The notes beneath the pieces are model-generated. The model saw only the letters and a program-made list of their open reading frames with translations, was not told the DNA's origin and did not search any database. From NCBI RefSeq assembly GCF_000420665.1, contig NZ_ATVJ01000001.1, forward strand, positions 2,241,588 through 2,305,587: 64,000 nt of DNA, given 5' to 3'. The stretch comes from Ponticaulis koreensis DSM 19734. GTDB lineage: Bacteria > Pseudomonadota > Alphaproteobacteria > Caulobacterales > Hyphomonadaceae. A program made the position numbers and the translations under genes. This document shows positions 26,768 to 35,992 of the stretch, in pieces (position 1 is the first letter of the stretch; the number at the start of each line of letters is the position of its first letter).

Positions 26768-27961
26768 CTATTTTACAATGCCTTTTTCGTAGAGGGCATC
26801 AATATCGGCCTCTGATAGCCCCATTGCGGCCAGCGTTTCGCGGGTGTGTTCGCCCATAGCCGGAGCGGGGCCGCTTGGGCCATCTTCAGTGCCAGGGAAG
26901 CGCGCCGGGGAGCCGGGTGTCTTGAATGTGCCGCCAGAGCTGGAAGGCATTTCCTGAATACCGCCAGCTGCATAGACCTGCGGATCCTGCGCAACTTCGG
27001 CCAGAGACTGGACCGGCGCCCATGCAATCTGTTCAGCATCAAGGCGTTCGGAAATTTCCGCCATATCCATCTGGTTCAGCGCGGCGTCCAGACGCTCAAC
27101 GACCTCACGTGAGTTCGCGCGGCGGCCTTTACCGGAAACCAGCCGCTCGTCGTCCGCCATTTCAGGCACACCAGCAGCGCGGCAGATCGGTGCCCAGTCA
27201 CCATTGCCCTGTCGGGCAACGATCGTGAACCATTTCTCGTCCTTGGACTGGAAGAAATTCATGATCGGCACATTGGTGCTGTAACGGTCTTTGGTGGACG
27301 CCACCTTGTTGAAGAAGAGCTGGATTGCGAGGTCGCTACCTACTGAATAGAGGCCTGCGCGGAGGAGGGATGCCTCTACCAGTTGGCCTTCGCCTGTACG
27401 GAATTTCTTCACAAGTGCAGCATTTATCGCGGACGATGCTGCAATCGATGTGACGTGATCACCGAATGCCGTGCGGAGCGGGAACGGGTCTGAGCCTTTC
27501 GGCGGGAAAAGGCGCGCAAGGCCCGCACGTGACCAGAAAGACGCAATGTCAAATCCGGGGCGATCCTTATCAGGCCCTTCAAGGCCGTAACCAGTCAGCG
27601 TGCAGTAGACGAGGCCCGGATTGATCGCTTTGAGCGCTTCATAGTCGAGACCGGAGCGTTCAAGTCCGCCTGGACGAACGTTTGTCAGGAAGACATCGGC
27701 TTCTGCCGCAAGTTTTTTGACGATCTCAACACCTTCTTCTGTGGAAGTGTCCACGACGATGGATTTCTTGCCACGGTTGTCGAAATCGAAGACTGGATTG
27801 TCTGTCGAATCAGTTCCGATAGATGCAAAGAACTGGCGAATCGGGTCGCCTTTAGGGGGCTCGATCTTGATTACCTCGGCGCCCCAGTCTGCCAGAATGC
27901 ATCCAGCACCCGGTGCTGCCATATAAGTTGCGTATTCAATGACCTTAATGCCTTGCAGCAT
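26768..27961 (-). CDS. CaiB/BaiF family CoA-transferase
   Basis: A 397-residue class III CoA-transferase, moving CoA between carboxylic acids. LQGIKVIEYATYMAAPGAGCILADWGAEVIKIEPPKGDPIR at the N-terminus is typical. A catalytic Asp lies in TAFGDHVTSIAASSAINAAL (about 170), and the C-terminal part ends with PGSPARFPGTEDGPSG-HTRETLAAMGLS. ATG 27961 has GGGAGG five bases upstream; an in-frame start at 27991 is less likely. The substrate is unknown. A second member of the family is encoded at 33853. Confidence 0.9.
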   Translation of the reverse strand: MLQGIKVIEYATYMAAPGAGCILADWGAEVIKIEPPKGDPIRQFFASIGTDSTDNPVFDFDNRGKKSIVVDTSTEEGVEIVKKLAAEADVFLTNVRPGGLERSGLDYEALKAINPGLVYCTLTGYGLEGPDKDRPGFDIASFWSRAGLARLFPPKGSDPFPLRTAFGDHVTSIAASSAINAALVKKFRTGEGQLVEASLLRAGLYSVGSDLAIQLFFNKVASTKDRYSTNVPIMNFFQSKDEKWFTIVARQGNGDWAPICRAAGVPEMADDERLVSGKGRRANSREVVERLDAALNQMDMAEISERLDAEQIAWAPVQSLAEVAQDPQVYAAGGIQEMPSSSGGTFKTPGSPARFPGTEDGPSGPAPAMGEHTRETLAAMGLSEADIDALYEKGIVK

Positions 27962-28099
27962 GTTGCCTCCCACAAGCGTATCTGATTTCATTTGTGTTTC
28001 TTAATTTCTGACGAAAATATTAACCGCGGTAAGCAGACGTTAATGTTAACCGCCAAAATTAAGAGCGAACGTTATTCACTTTCGTTAAGGCTTTAACCT

Positions 28100-29248
28100 A
28101 TGTCCGTCAAAGCGATGCGCCCGAAATTAAATCAGGATGATATTGTTCGTCTGATGAAGGGCAGTTCTGCAGAAGACCGTGCGCACGCAACGCACAAGCT
28201 CTGCCGCCGTATCGGCAATGAGGAATTGCAGTCTGAGGATAAAGTGTTCGCAGATCAGATTCTTAATCTGCTTGCACAGGATGCCGAGAAACTTGTTCGC
28301 CGCGCTATGGCGGTGACACTTAAAAATTCTCCGAACTTGCCACGTGAAGTGGCGTTGAAGCTGGCGCACGATATCGATTCTGTGGCGCTGCCTGTCATTG
28401 AAAATTCTCCGGTGTTCCGGAACTCGGATCTTGTGGAGCTCGTTCTCAACGCGACGGAAGCAAAACAGATTGCTGTTGCAGGGCGTGAGAAGCTTTCTGC
28501 TGAGGTTGCTGACACGATTGCCGAGCATGCCTGCCGTGATGCGGTTGTTAAAATGGCATCGAACGACAATGCCAATCTGACGGAACGCGGATACGGTTTC
28601 ACTATCGATCGTTTCAAAACCGATGAAGACGTGCAGAGCGCACTGATCTCACGCAGCTGGATTCCGCCACAGGTCGCCGAAAAAATGGTGTCTCTGGTTT
28701 CAGGTCAGATGTTTGATCTGCTCGTAAATAGTCACGAGCTTCCGCCACAGCTGGCGATCGAGCTTGCCTCCGGTGCGCACGAGCGTGCGACGCTCGATCT
28801 TGTCGAACAGGCTGGCCATTCCAGTAACTTGCCGCGCTTCGTGCAGCAGCTCGCTCTGAATAACCGCCTTACGCCTAGTATGATCATGCGGGCAATGTGT
28901 CTGGGACACGTATCTTTCGTTGAGCACGCATTGTCAGAACTCTCAGGTCTGCCGCATCACCGGACATGGCTGTTGCTTCACGATGCCGGCGCTCTCGGAC
29001 TGCGCAAAATCTTTGAACATGCAGGCCTGCCGAAAGGCATGCACGTGCCGTTTCAGATGGCGATCAATGTTTACCACGAGCTCGACTATGACGGTCTGGA
29101 TGGAGACCGCGAACGTTTCCGTAAGCGCATGGTCGAACGCGTCCTGACGCAGTTTCAGAACATTCCGAAAGCGGATCTGGATTACCTGCTTGAGAAGCTG
29201 GACGCGTACCGTGAGGTCGAGGACCAGCGTTCGGACGAAGCGGCTTAA
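28100..29248 (+). CDS. DUF2336 domain protein
   Basis: A 382-residue soluble helical protein matching the alphaproteobacterial DUF2336 family (HEAT-like repeats: EDRAHATHKLCRRI, LVRRAMAVTLKNSP, REVALKLAHDIDSVALPVIENSP). The function is not established; family members occur beside signalling and cell-cycle genes. It is divergent from the CoA-transferase gene and convergent, six bases apart, with an EAL-like gene. Upstream sequence is rich in TTAA. Confidence 0.8.
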   Translation: MSVKAMRPKLNQDDIVRLMKGSSAEDRAHATHKLCRRIGNEELQSEDKVFADQILNLLAQDAEKLVRRAMAVTLKNSPNLPREVALKLAHDIDSVALPVIENSPVFRNSDLVELVLNATEAKQIAVAGREKLSAEVADTIAEHACRDAVVKMASNDNANLTERGYGFTIDRFKTDEDVQSALISRSWIPPQVAEKMVSLVSGQMFDLLVNSHELPPQLAIELASGAHERATLDLVEQAGHSSNLPRFVQQLALNNRLTPSMIMRAMCLGHVSFVEHALSELSGLPHHRTWLLLHDAGALGLRKIFEHAGLPKGMHVPFQMAINVYHELDYDGLDGDRERFRKRMVERVLTQFQNIPKADLDYLLEKLDAYREVEDQRSDEAA

Positions 29249-29254
29249 GCGCTT

Positions 29255-29926
29255 TTACGCGTCACACACCATTTTCAATGCATGGGTCGCGCCGTAGCTC
29301 TGAAGGAGTTCGGCGCGTTTCCAATGTGCCCGCTCGATAATGACGTCTCCTCCGAGGGAGGAAACGATTTCCGCGCGGTGTTGCAGCGTTTCGTCTGTCA
29401 GCAGATCGTCTTCCTGAACACGCATACGCTCTACCGCTGACCGAAGGCGCGCACCAAACGGTGCAGTGGACGATTGGCGGGCATCCAGACCGATGCGGAA
29501 GCCTACACGTCGATAGGATTCCATTCGGCTCAGAACGTCGATCTCGCTGGAGACAAGGCTTGCATCGTGGAATTCCATGACGAATTCCTGCGGGCACCAG
29601 CCTTCAGCTTCCGCTGCGACCTTACAATGGCGCGCGGCATCTTCGTATTGAAGAATGCAGAGCGGCATCGGCACGTGGATGGGACGAATATTGATGTCGT
29701 ACTGACGCGCAGTATGAGCCAGCTTGCGCAGTGTTGTGACGAGCCATGCCGTTGGATGATTCGTCGCTGTGTGACCCATTGGCAGGTCTTCAAACAGCGG
29801 ATCAACGCGCGTGATAGGGAAATCGATTTCGCCGGTTGAGAGCTTCAGGCATGGCTCAAAACGGCTGCGAAACGGACGGTTACCAGGCGAAGTCGATGTT
29901 AATGCTGCGAAAAAGGCCTGGCTCAT
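29255..29926 (-). CDS. degenerate EAL-domain-like protein
   Basis: A 223-residue protein that follows the EAL phosphodiesterase pattern without its active site. FEPCLKLSTGEI aligns with the start of EAL domains, FVMEFHDASLVSSE with lEitEs, VGFRIGLDARQSST with lGvrialDDFGtg, and the last 30 residues (GGDVIIERAHWKRAELLQSYGATHALK) with the g.viAEgVEt...l...G segment. The catalytic EAL Glu and the DDFG pair are missing, so c-di-GMP hydrolysis is not expected; binding or a purely structural role is possible. The C-terminus abuts the DUF2336 gene. Confidence 0.55.
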   Translation of the reverse strand: MSQAFFAALTSTSPGNRPFRSRFEPCLKLSTGEIDFPITRVDPLFEDLPMGHTATNHPTAWLVTTLRKLAHTARQYDINIRPIHVPMPLCILQYEDAARHCKVAAEAEGWCPQEFVMEFHDASLVSSEIDVLSRMESYRRVGFRIGLDARQSSTAPFGARLRSAVERMRVQEDDLLTDETLQHRAEIVSSLGGDVIIERAHWKRAELLQSYGATHALKMVCDA

Positions 29927-30035
29927 GATGTCTCCCTGGTCTGGACAAGGAGAGAGACTAGCAGGACACTCCTACAATCCCGTGCCGATCTGATCCGCAA
30001 TTTCAGAGAAGCTCAAACGACAGTGGAGAGAATTT

Positions 30036-30839
30036 GTGAACGATTTCAGCAAGTCCGCGGAGCCTGTTCTGTCCTCCACCATGCTGCTCCTCAAAGGTGA
30101 GGATGCCCCTGCGGTACTCATGGTGAAGCGCCATTATCAGATCGATTTTGCGTCCGGTGCTATGGTATTTCCGGGCGGAAAAGTCAGCGCTGATGACCAT
30201 CGAGAGGACTGGGAAGGATGGTATCACGGGACGTATTTGGATGACGAACTCGCCGCGCGTATCGGTGGCGTACGAGAAGTTTTCGAGGAGTCCGGAATTC
30301 TTCTTGCAACCCGAAAAGGTGACCCTGCCGGAAAATTCGTTGGTCAGTCTGTTTGCAATGAACTTGCTGAATTCCGTTCGCCGGTGGATCGGGGTGAGAT
30401 GAGCTTTCTGGAGCTGGTGCAGAAGTATAAGCTGCAACTCGATCTGACTGATCTGCAGCCCTATGCTCACTGGATTACGCCAGACTTCATGCCGAAGCGC
30501 TTCGATACACGTTTTTACGTCGCGCGCGCTCCAGAAGGGCAGGAAGCATTGCATGATGGCCGCGAAACGACGGAAGCTGTCTGGATGACACCGACTGAAG
30601 TTCTGGAAAAGGCAGAGGCAGGAGAGGCAAAGCTCTTATTCCCGACGCGCGTGAACCTGGAGCGATTGGAAGATCTGGGTTCTGTTTCAGCTATATGCGA
30701 GTTCGCGCAGCCGGAAAACGTGGTCACAGTACTTCCTGTTGTGGAGAGCGACGAAACCGGAAAGTTTCTCCGCATACCAAAAGCGGCCGGTTATCGTGTG
30801 ACAACCGAGCCGCTTGAAAGGGTCATGAAAACAGTCTGA
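30036..30839 (+). CDS. Nudix hydrolase
   Basis: A 267-residue pyrophosphohydrolase. The Nudix box is split by an insertion: VFPGGKVSADD, then after about 35 residues VREVFEESGILLA with the metal-binding Glu pair. This insertion and length resemble the NUDT7/NUDT19 group that act on CoA derivatives, but the substrate is not certain. The start is GTG 30036 behind GGAGAG. It ends three bases from the convergent Hpt gene, with no terminator between them. Confidence 0.85.
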   Translation: MNDFSKSAEPVLSSTMLLLKGEDAPAVLMVKRHYQIDFASGAMVFPGGKVSADDHREDWEGWYHGTYLDDELAARIGGVREVFEESGILLATRKGDPAGKFVGQSVCNELAEFRSPVDRGEMSFLELVQKYKLQLDLTDLQPYAHWITPDFMPKRFDTRFYVARAPEGQEALHDGRETTEAVWMTPTEVLEKAEAGEAKLLFPTRVNLERLEDLGSVSAICEFAQPENVVTVLPVVESDETGKFLRIPKAAGYRVTTEPLERVMKTV

Positions 30840-30842
30840 GGA

Positions 30843-31343
30843 CTATTCGTGTTCCGCGACCAGCTTGCCAGTCTGTGACTCGAGCTCTGTCGCCAGCGCC
30901 ACACCAAGCGGGTGGTTTTCGGCTTTGATTTCGTCACGCATAGCTGTGCGGCAAGCCTTGATGTGGGCATCGATCAGATTGACTGGTGCGATCGCACGCA
31001 TCTCTTCAGACGCCAAAAGCTTGCAGAGTGAGTCTGCGTAACGTGTGATGAGTGGGTAGCCGTAGGTTGTCGCCAGACCTTTAAGGTCATGTGACATGCC
31101 AAAGACGTCGCTGAGTTGCTTCTCGCGATCGGTCAGAGGCTTGGCGTTCGCCCATGATGTTTCCACACGTGTGATTTCTTCATCCAGCCATGTGTCAAAC
31201 TCACCGGAAAGCGACTCGAGCGCTTTTTCTGCAAGTTTGATTGCATCATTGCTGTTGAGGGAAAGTGGACCGCCGAGTTTGGCCTTCAACACGTTAGGAG
31301 GCGTAATAATCTCTATTGGTTTCGCTTTACCCATTTGCCCCAT
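30843..31343 (-). CDS. Hpt-domain phosphotransfer protein
   Basis: A 166-residue small helical protein with a histidine phosphotransfer motif SHDLKGLATTYG, where His85 (HxxKG) would accept phosphate. The remaining helices form the expected bundle, and the N-terminal 35 residues are basic and extended. It would relay phosphate between a hybrid kinase and a response regulator, neither of which is nearby. A second ATG at 31334 lies nearer to a GGGG site and is equally possible. Confidence 0.8.
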   Translation of the reverse strand: MGQMGKAKPIEIITPPNVLKAKLGGPLSLNSNDAIKLAEKALESLSGEFDTWLDEEITRVETSWANAKPLTDREKQLSDVFGMSHDLKGLATTYGYPLITRYADSLCKLLASEEMRAIAPVNLIDAHIKACRTAMRDEIKAENHPLGVALATELESQTGKLVAEHE

Positions 31344-31419
31344 CCGCTAACTAAGGATTTGGTGAACCCCTAAAGGCACATACTTTCCTTAAGATTTTGT
31401 TCGTGGCGATTAGTGAATG

Positions 31420-32184
31420 TCAATGAGCGAACTGTTCCTGAAGGATTCTTTCTTCAAGTGCATGTCCTTCGTCAAATAACATCACCAAAGGCTTGTTCCT
31501 GTCTTCAGTAATAGTAACTGATTCGACGTGTCTTACCTCCTGATTGTCCGCTGAAGCGGCTACAGGGCGCAGTGTCGGGGTGTGAACATCGATCTGAACC
31601 GTCGCATTATGGCGCAGAAGCGCGCCGCGCCAGCGACGTGGGCGGAACGGGCTGATCGGCGTCAGCGCTAGCAAGTTTGCGCCGATTGGAAGGATCGGTC
31701 CGTGAGCTGACAGGTTATACGCGGTGGAGCCAGCTGGCGTGGCCACAAGAACGCCGTCGCACGACAGCGAAGACATGCGAACACGCCCATCGATGGTAAT
31801 TTGCAGCTTTGCAGTCTGCGATGACTGGCGCAGCAGAGAGACCTCGTTGATGGCGAGATTGTCAGAAACGTCTCCGTCTATGGTTCGTGTCTTCATACGC
31901 AGCGGATAGATGACAGCACGCTCGGCGCGGTCCAGGCGCTCCATGAGCTTGTCTTCGCGGTAGTCGTTCATTAGGAAGCCGATCGTGCCCTGATTCATGC
32001 CGTAAACCGGCCGCGGGTCGGCGAACCGGCGTCGCAGCGTGTCGAGCATGCAGCCATCGCCGCCAAGCGCTACAATGACATCAGCGTCAGCTTCATCGCA
32101 CTGGCCGTAGTTCGCGATCATCGCGCGGAGCGCCTGCTGGGCTTCCGGACGTGCGCTGGCGACAAATGCGACTTTGTTAGACAT
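31420..32184 (-). CDS. nadK: NAD kinase
   Basis: A 254-residue enzyme making NADP from NAD and ATP. Motifs: VALGGDGCMLDTLRR (GGDG nucleotide loop), GMNQGTIGFLMN, SLSCDGVLVATPAGSTAYNLSAHGPI (NAD-binding and catalytic region). ATG 32184 gives the family-typical N-terminus MSNKVAFVAS and an AGG-containing site; the open frame runs up to 32244. It is monocistronic and divergent from the class II aldolase gene. Confidence 0.93.
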   Translation of the reverse strand: MSNKVAFVASARPEAQQALRAMIANYGQCDEADADVIVALGGDGCMLDTLRRRFADPRPVYGMNQGTIGFLMNDYREDKLMERLDRAERAVIYPLRMKTRTIDGDVSDNLAINEVSLLRQSSQTAKLQITIDGRVRMSSLSCDGVLVATPAGSTAYNLSAHGPILPIGANLLALTPISPFRPRRWRGALLRHNATVQIDVHTPTLRPVAASADNQEVRHVESVTITEDRNKPLVMLFDEGHALEERILQEQFAH

Positions 32185-32340
32185 CAATACTACCTGTTTT
32201 ACTTCGCGCCGAGCATTGGCAGGTCTGCAGCTTAGGTCAAGCATGCCGCTGCGACGTCAGGGGCAATTCTCTTCGGGAATGATTGGCGTGGCCAGTTATT
32301 TCGTTTAGTCTCTCGGAAAAATTACCTCGGGAGAAACAAA

Positions 32341-33114
32341 ATGGCAGACGATCTGGGATTCGGTGACGTTAAATCACGTGTTTCAGCGGAAGAGTGGCAG
32401 GCGCGCGTGGACCTCGCAGCGCTTTACCGCCTCACAGCGTACCATGGTTGGGACGACCTCATTTTTACGCACATTTCCATGCGCGTTCCGGGCCCGGAAC
32501 ACCATTTCCTGATCAACCCTTATGGCCTTCTCTTTGAAGAGATCACCGCATCATCGCTCGTAAAAGTCGATCTGGAAGGCGAGATCGTCGAGGACACTCC
32601 GTACAATATCAATCCGGCTGGTTTTACGATCCACTCAGCGATCCATGCCGCGCGTGAGGATGCTCGCTGCGTGATGCACCTGCATACGGATCAGGGCGTT
32701 GCCGTATCGGCTCAGAAAAGCGGTCTTCTGCCAATTTCGCAGCATGCCATGATCGCTCAGCACGAAGTTGCGTATCATGACTATGAGGGTGTCGCCCTGA
32801 ACCATGACGAACGCGAGCGCATTGTTGCTGATATGGGCGACAAATCCATGCTCATTCTCCGCAATCACGGAACGCTGACTTGCGGCGCAACCGCTGCGCA
32901 GACTTACATGCGTATGTTTTATCTGGAACGCGCATGTAAAATGCAGATTATGGCGCAAGCTGGCGGTGGGGAGCTGATCATTTGTTCCGAAGAAGTGCAG
33001 GATGTAGTCAAAGGACAGAGCAATCCGAAAGGCATGGCGGTTCTTTCAGACAAACTTCTCTGGCCAGCGGCGCTTCGCCGTCTCGATCGCAATCTTCCAG
33101 GATACGACGCCTAA
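32341..33114 (+). CDS. class II aldolase/adducin family protein
   Basis: A 257-residue protein with the class II aldolase fold. Metal ligands can be seen in CVMHLHTDQGVAVSAQ (HxH) and the C-terminal LRNHGTLTCG. LAALYRLTAYHGWDDLIFTHISMRVPGP at the N-terminus is common in the family. Such enzymes cleave or epimerise sugar phosphates, but many family members have unknown substrates. The ribosome-binding site is GGGAG. The 3' end overlaps the next frame. Confidence 0.88.
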   Translation: MADDLGFGDVKSRVSAEEWQARVDLAALYRLTAYHGWDDLIFTHISMRVPGPEHHFLINPYGLLFEEITASSLVKVDLEGEIVEDTPYNINPAGFTIHSAIHAAREDARCVMHLHTDQGVAVSAQKSGLLPISQHAMIAQHEVAYHDYEGVALNHDERERIVADMGDKSMLILRNHGTLTCGATAAQTYMRMFYLERACKMQIMAQAGGGELIICSEEVQDVVKGQSNPKGMAVLSDKLLWPAALRRLDRNLPGYDA

Positions 33115-33791
33115 GCTTCCGGCTTCTGGCGGGATGGCTGTTAGTCGTCCCGCCAGCGGTCGCTGCCGGTTGGGTTCAGGATGCGGGCAGTCTGTTCGCG
33201 CGAACCTCACTGGCTTTGGAAGATCATGGACCGTTCAGCGCAAATCGCTCTGATCTTTATGCAGAGTATGGCCTGACGGACGATTGGACGCTCGCGGGCA
33301 AATTCGAAACCGTAGATTTTGAGACGTCTAACGCGTTTGACGCAGATGGCTACCGGCTGCAGCTGCGTCGAGCTCTATGGCGGGGCGATTTCTGGTCGAC
33401 CACGGCTGCTCTCGGGTATGTCGAGGGCGCGGCCATTGGCGGTCGTCTCGGGTGTGAAAGCCGCGGCGGCGAGATCGAGCTGGGTGTCGGGCATTCAGGC
33501 CAGCTGGGCGAAGACACATATTTTGCTGGACTTACGCTGGGGCATCGCAGCCATGAAAGTGACTGCCAGACGAACCGTTTGGAATTCGTCATGGGTGTGA
33601 GTGATGCAGATGGTTTCAACTATACTACACAGTACTGGTCCGAACGCGGGGATAATGGGAATAGCGACAAAGTCGAATTTATGATTTCGCGGGATATTGG
33701 CTCGTTCGAAGCGGGCTTTGCGACACGATATGAAATCGGCGGAGAGTTTGAAGAACAGGCTTATGTGTTCTCGCTCGCATTTCGCCATTGA
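32982..33791 (+). CDS. exported beta-barrel-like protein, start uncertain
   Basis: A protein of about 220-269 residues. The part after a signal-like segment (FRLLAGWLLVVPPAVAA, about residues 46-62 of the longest frame) alternates polar and aromatic residues (YAEYGLTDDWTLAGKFETVDF, YTTQYWSERG, FATRYEIGG) and ends in Phe-Arg-His, suggesting a small outer-membrane barrel. The longest start is TTG 32982, inside the aldolase gene; no ATG or GTG lies close to the signal sequence, and CTG 33126 is another option. It is probably translated by coupling to the aldolase gene. The function is unknown. Confidence 0.6.
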   Translation: MFRRSAGCSQRTEQSERHGGSFRQTSLASGASPSRSQSSRIRRLSFRLLAGWLLVVPPAVAAGWVQDAGSLFARTSLALEDHGPFSANRSDLYAEYGLTDDWTLAGKFETVDFETSNAFDADGYRLQLRRALWRGDFWSTTAALGYVEGAAIGGRLGCESRGGEIELGVGHSGQLGEDTYFAGLTLGHRSHESDCQTNRLEFVMGVSDADGFNYTTQYWSERGDNGNSDKVEFMISRDIGSFEAGFATRYEIGGEFEEQAYVFSLAFRH

Positions 33792-33852
33792 AACAGAACA
33801 ACTGGGTCAGGACGGATCGAAAAGTCGCCGGCTCATCTGAGGAGGGAATAAT

Positions 33853-35022
33853 ATGACGGAAGCGACTGGTCCTCTGGCTGGCGTAAAAATTGTAGACATG
33901 TCGACGGTCGTGCTTGGACCATTTGCGACACTCATACTGGCCGACCTTGGCGCTGAAGTTATCAAAATCGAGAATGGTACGGGCGATGTGATGCGTCGCG
34001 CAGGGCCGTCTCCTGCACCCGGCATGGGGCCGATTTTTACGGCGCTGAACCGCAATAAGAAATCAATTCAGCTCGATGCGAAAACGGATGAGGGCAAAGC
34101 GGCTCTGACGGAACTCCTGAAGGACGCTGACATCTTCTTCCACAATGTGCGTCTTGCAGGCATGGAGCGGCTCGGCTTTGCCTATGATGACGTTGCGAAG
34201 ATCAATCCAGATATCGTCTACGTGCACTGCGCTGGCTACGGGCAGGGCGGCGCGTATGAGAAACGTCAGGCGTATGACGACCTTATTCAGGTGGCGTCCG
34301 GCTTCTCTGACCTTCTGAGACTGCGTGACGGCGGGGACCCTGCCTATATTCCGTCTCTCATCGCCGACAAGACGGTGGGCCTCTATGCCGTCTACGCGAC
34401 GATTGCCGCGCTGTACCATAAGGAACGGACGGGCGAGGGGCAGTTCGTTCAGGTGCCGATGTTCGAGACCTTTACCTTCTTCCACATGGTCGAAAATCTT
34501 TATGGGGAGACATGGCTGCCAGGTAATGGCCGCATGGCGTACACGCGGTCTATCAATGTAAATCGCAAGCCGTATGCGACAGCCGACGGTTATATCGGCC
34601 TTGTGCCGTATTCAGATGACCAGTGGGAGCTGTTCTTCCAGATTGGTGGACGACCGGAGGTTTTCTCTGACCCAAGATTTGCGACTTATGAGGCCCGCAC
34701 CGAAAATGTCGGAGAGCTGTACGGTATCATTGGAGAAGTCGCGAAAACCAAAACCACTGAAGAATGGCTGGAGCTGCTCGACGAAGCTCAAATTCCGGTT
34801 ATGGGCTTCAATTCCAACCTTGAAGTATTGACCGATCAGCATCTGAAAGATGTCGGTTTCTTCGAGGAGCGTCTCCACGAGATTGGTCATAGCTATCGTG
34901 CGATGAAACACCCCGTTGCGTTTTCCAGAACGCCTGCCAACATCCGTAGCGAGCCTCCCGTTTTGGGGCAGCATACAGAGATCGTGTTGTCGCAATTGGG
35001 GCTTGGGGGAACATTCGACTGA
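33853..35022 (+). CDS. CaiB/BaiF family CoA-transferase
   Basis: A 389-residue class III CoA-transferase: LAGVKIVDMSTVVLGPFATLILADLGAEVIKIENG at the N-terminus, PDIVYVHCAGYGQGGAYEKRQAYDDLIQVASG, and a probable catalytic Asp in SLIADKTVGLYAVYATIAAL. GGAGGG precedes the ATG. It is related to, but not a close duplicate of, the 26768 gene. Context with a class II aldolase suggests catabolism of an organic acid; this is inference. Confidence 0.9.
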   Translation: MTEATGPLAGVKIVDMSTVVLGPFATLILADLGAEVIKIENGTGDVMRRAGPSPAPGMGPIFTALNRNKKSIQLDAKTDEGKAALTELLKDADIFFHNVRLAGMERLGFAYDDVAKINPDIVYVHCAGYGQGGAYEKRQAYDDLIQVASGFSDLLRLRDGGDPAYIPSLIADKTVGLYAVYATIAALYHKERTGEGQFVQVPMFETFTFFHMVENLYGETWLPGNGRMAYTRSINVNRKPYATADGYIGLVPYSDDQWELFFQIGGRPEVFSDPRFATYEARTENVGELYGIIGEVAKTKTTEEWLELLDEAQIPVMGFNSNLEVLTDQHLKDVGFFEERLHEIGHSYRAMKHPVAFSRTPANIRSEPPVLGQHTEIVLSQLGLGGTFD

Positions 35023-35097
35023 TATCAGGCGTTTGACCTTCAGACGACTAGGGGTAACATCCGCATCGGGATGCCATTCGGCATGAGGGAGATTAAA

Positions 35098-35937
35098 ATG
35101 CGGCTTTCGAAAGAAACCATTTCCAACAAAATTCTCAACGCTGCTCCGCGTGTGAATATGTCTCGACGTGAGCTTATTCGCGGACTGGCAGTTGGTTCAG
35201 TTGTGCCGATTGTCACCAGCTGCACAACCAATCCGGAAACCGGTACCAGCCAGTTTCTGTTGGTAGGCGAAGGCCAGATCGCAACCATGGCTGCATCTGC
35301 CTGGACCGAGATGAAACAGCAGACACCATTGTCTACAAATTCCTCCCTGAACGCGCGCGTGAATCGTGTCTGGGAAAAGGTTGCGCAAGGTGCCGGCCGA
35401 GCCGATCAGGATTGGGAAATCGCTGTTTTTGATACGGACGATGCGAACGCCTTCGTCATGCCGGGTAATAAAGTCGGCGTATATCGCGGTATCACTGAGC
35501 TGACGGAAAATGATGATCAGCTTGCGTCCGTGCTTGGTCATGAGGCTGGTCACGTTGCCGGGCGACATGCGGCTGAACGCTATTCCATCGGTCTGGCGAG
35601 CCAGATCGCTCTGGTCGCGGGAACAGTAGCTATCCAGCAGTCTGATACGCTCCGTGAATACGGTGATACAATCGGTGTTCTCGGCGGCGCAGCGCTGCAA
35701 TTCGGCGTTATTCTGCCATATAGCCGTCGCCACGAGCTCGAAGCTGACCGTCTCGGCGTCGACTATATGTACCGCTCCGGTTATCGCGTCAGTCAGGCGC
35801 CGCGTCTTTGGGAGCTCATGGCTGCACGCAGCTCAGGCAATCGTCCACCAGAGTTTATGTCCACGCACCCGGACCCGGAGCGCCGTGCGACAGAACTTCG
35901 CCAGTACATCAATGCGCGTGGTTACGACCTCGTCTGA
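35098..35937 (+). CDS. M48-family metalloprotease lipoprotein
   Basis: A 279-residue zinc protease. HEAGHVAGRHAAERYS contains HExxH (about 148), and HELEADRLGVDYMYRSGY holds the third ligand Glu. The N-terminus has SRRELIRGLAVG, a twin-arginine-like motif, followed by the lipobox VTSC, so it is probably a Tat-exported lipoprotein on the periplasmic side. It resembles the BepA/LoiP type that degrade misfolded envelope proteins. ATG 35098 has GAGGGAG upstream; the ATG at 35158 just before the RR motif is an alternative. Confidence 0.87.
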   Translation: MRLSKETISNKILNAAPRVNMSRRELIRGLAVGSVVPIVTSCTTNPETGTSQFLLVGEGQIATMAASAWTEMKQQTPLSTNSSLNARVNRVWEKVAQGAGRADQDWEIAVFDTDDANAFVMPGNKVGVYRGITELTENDDQLASVLGHEAGHVAGRHAAERYSIGLASQIALVAGTVAIQQSDTLREYGDTIGVLGGAALQFGVILPYSRRHELEADRLGVDYMYRSGYRVSQAPRLWELMAARSSGNRPPEFMSTHPDPERRATELRQYINARGYDLV

Positions 35938-35965
35938 TCCGCGACAACATTGATACAGATATGAG

Positions 35966-35992
35966 AACGGCCTCTTTCGAGGCCGTTTTTTA
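35966..35992. terminator. bidirectional terminator
   Basis: AACGGCCTC and GAGGCCGTT flank a TTTC loop with a T-tract on the plus strand. It lies between the convergent M48 and SDR genes. Confidence 0.85.

Noticed and set aside
28001-28099. CtrA-type sites before DUF2336
   Set aside because: TTAA is frequent here, but no pair has the required seven-base spacing.
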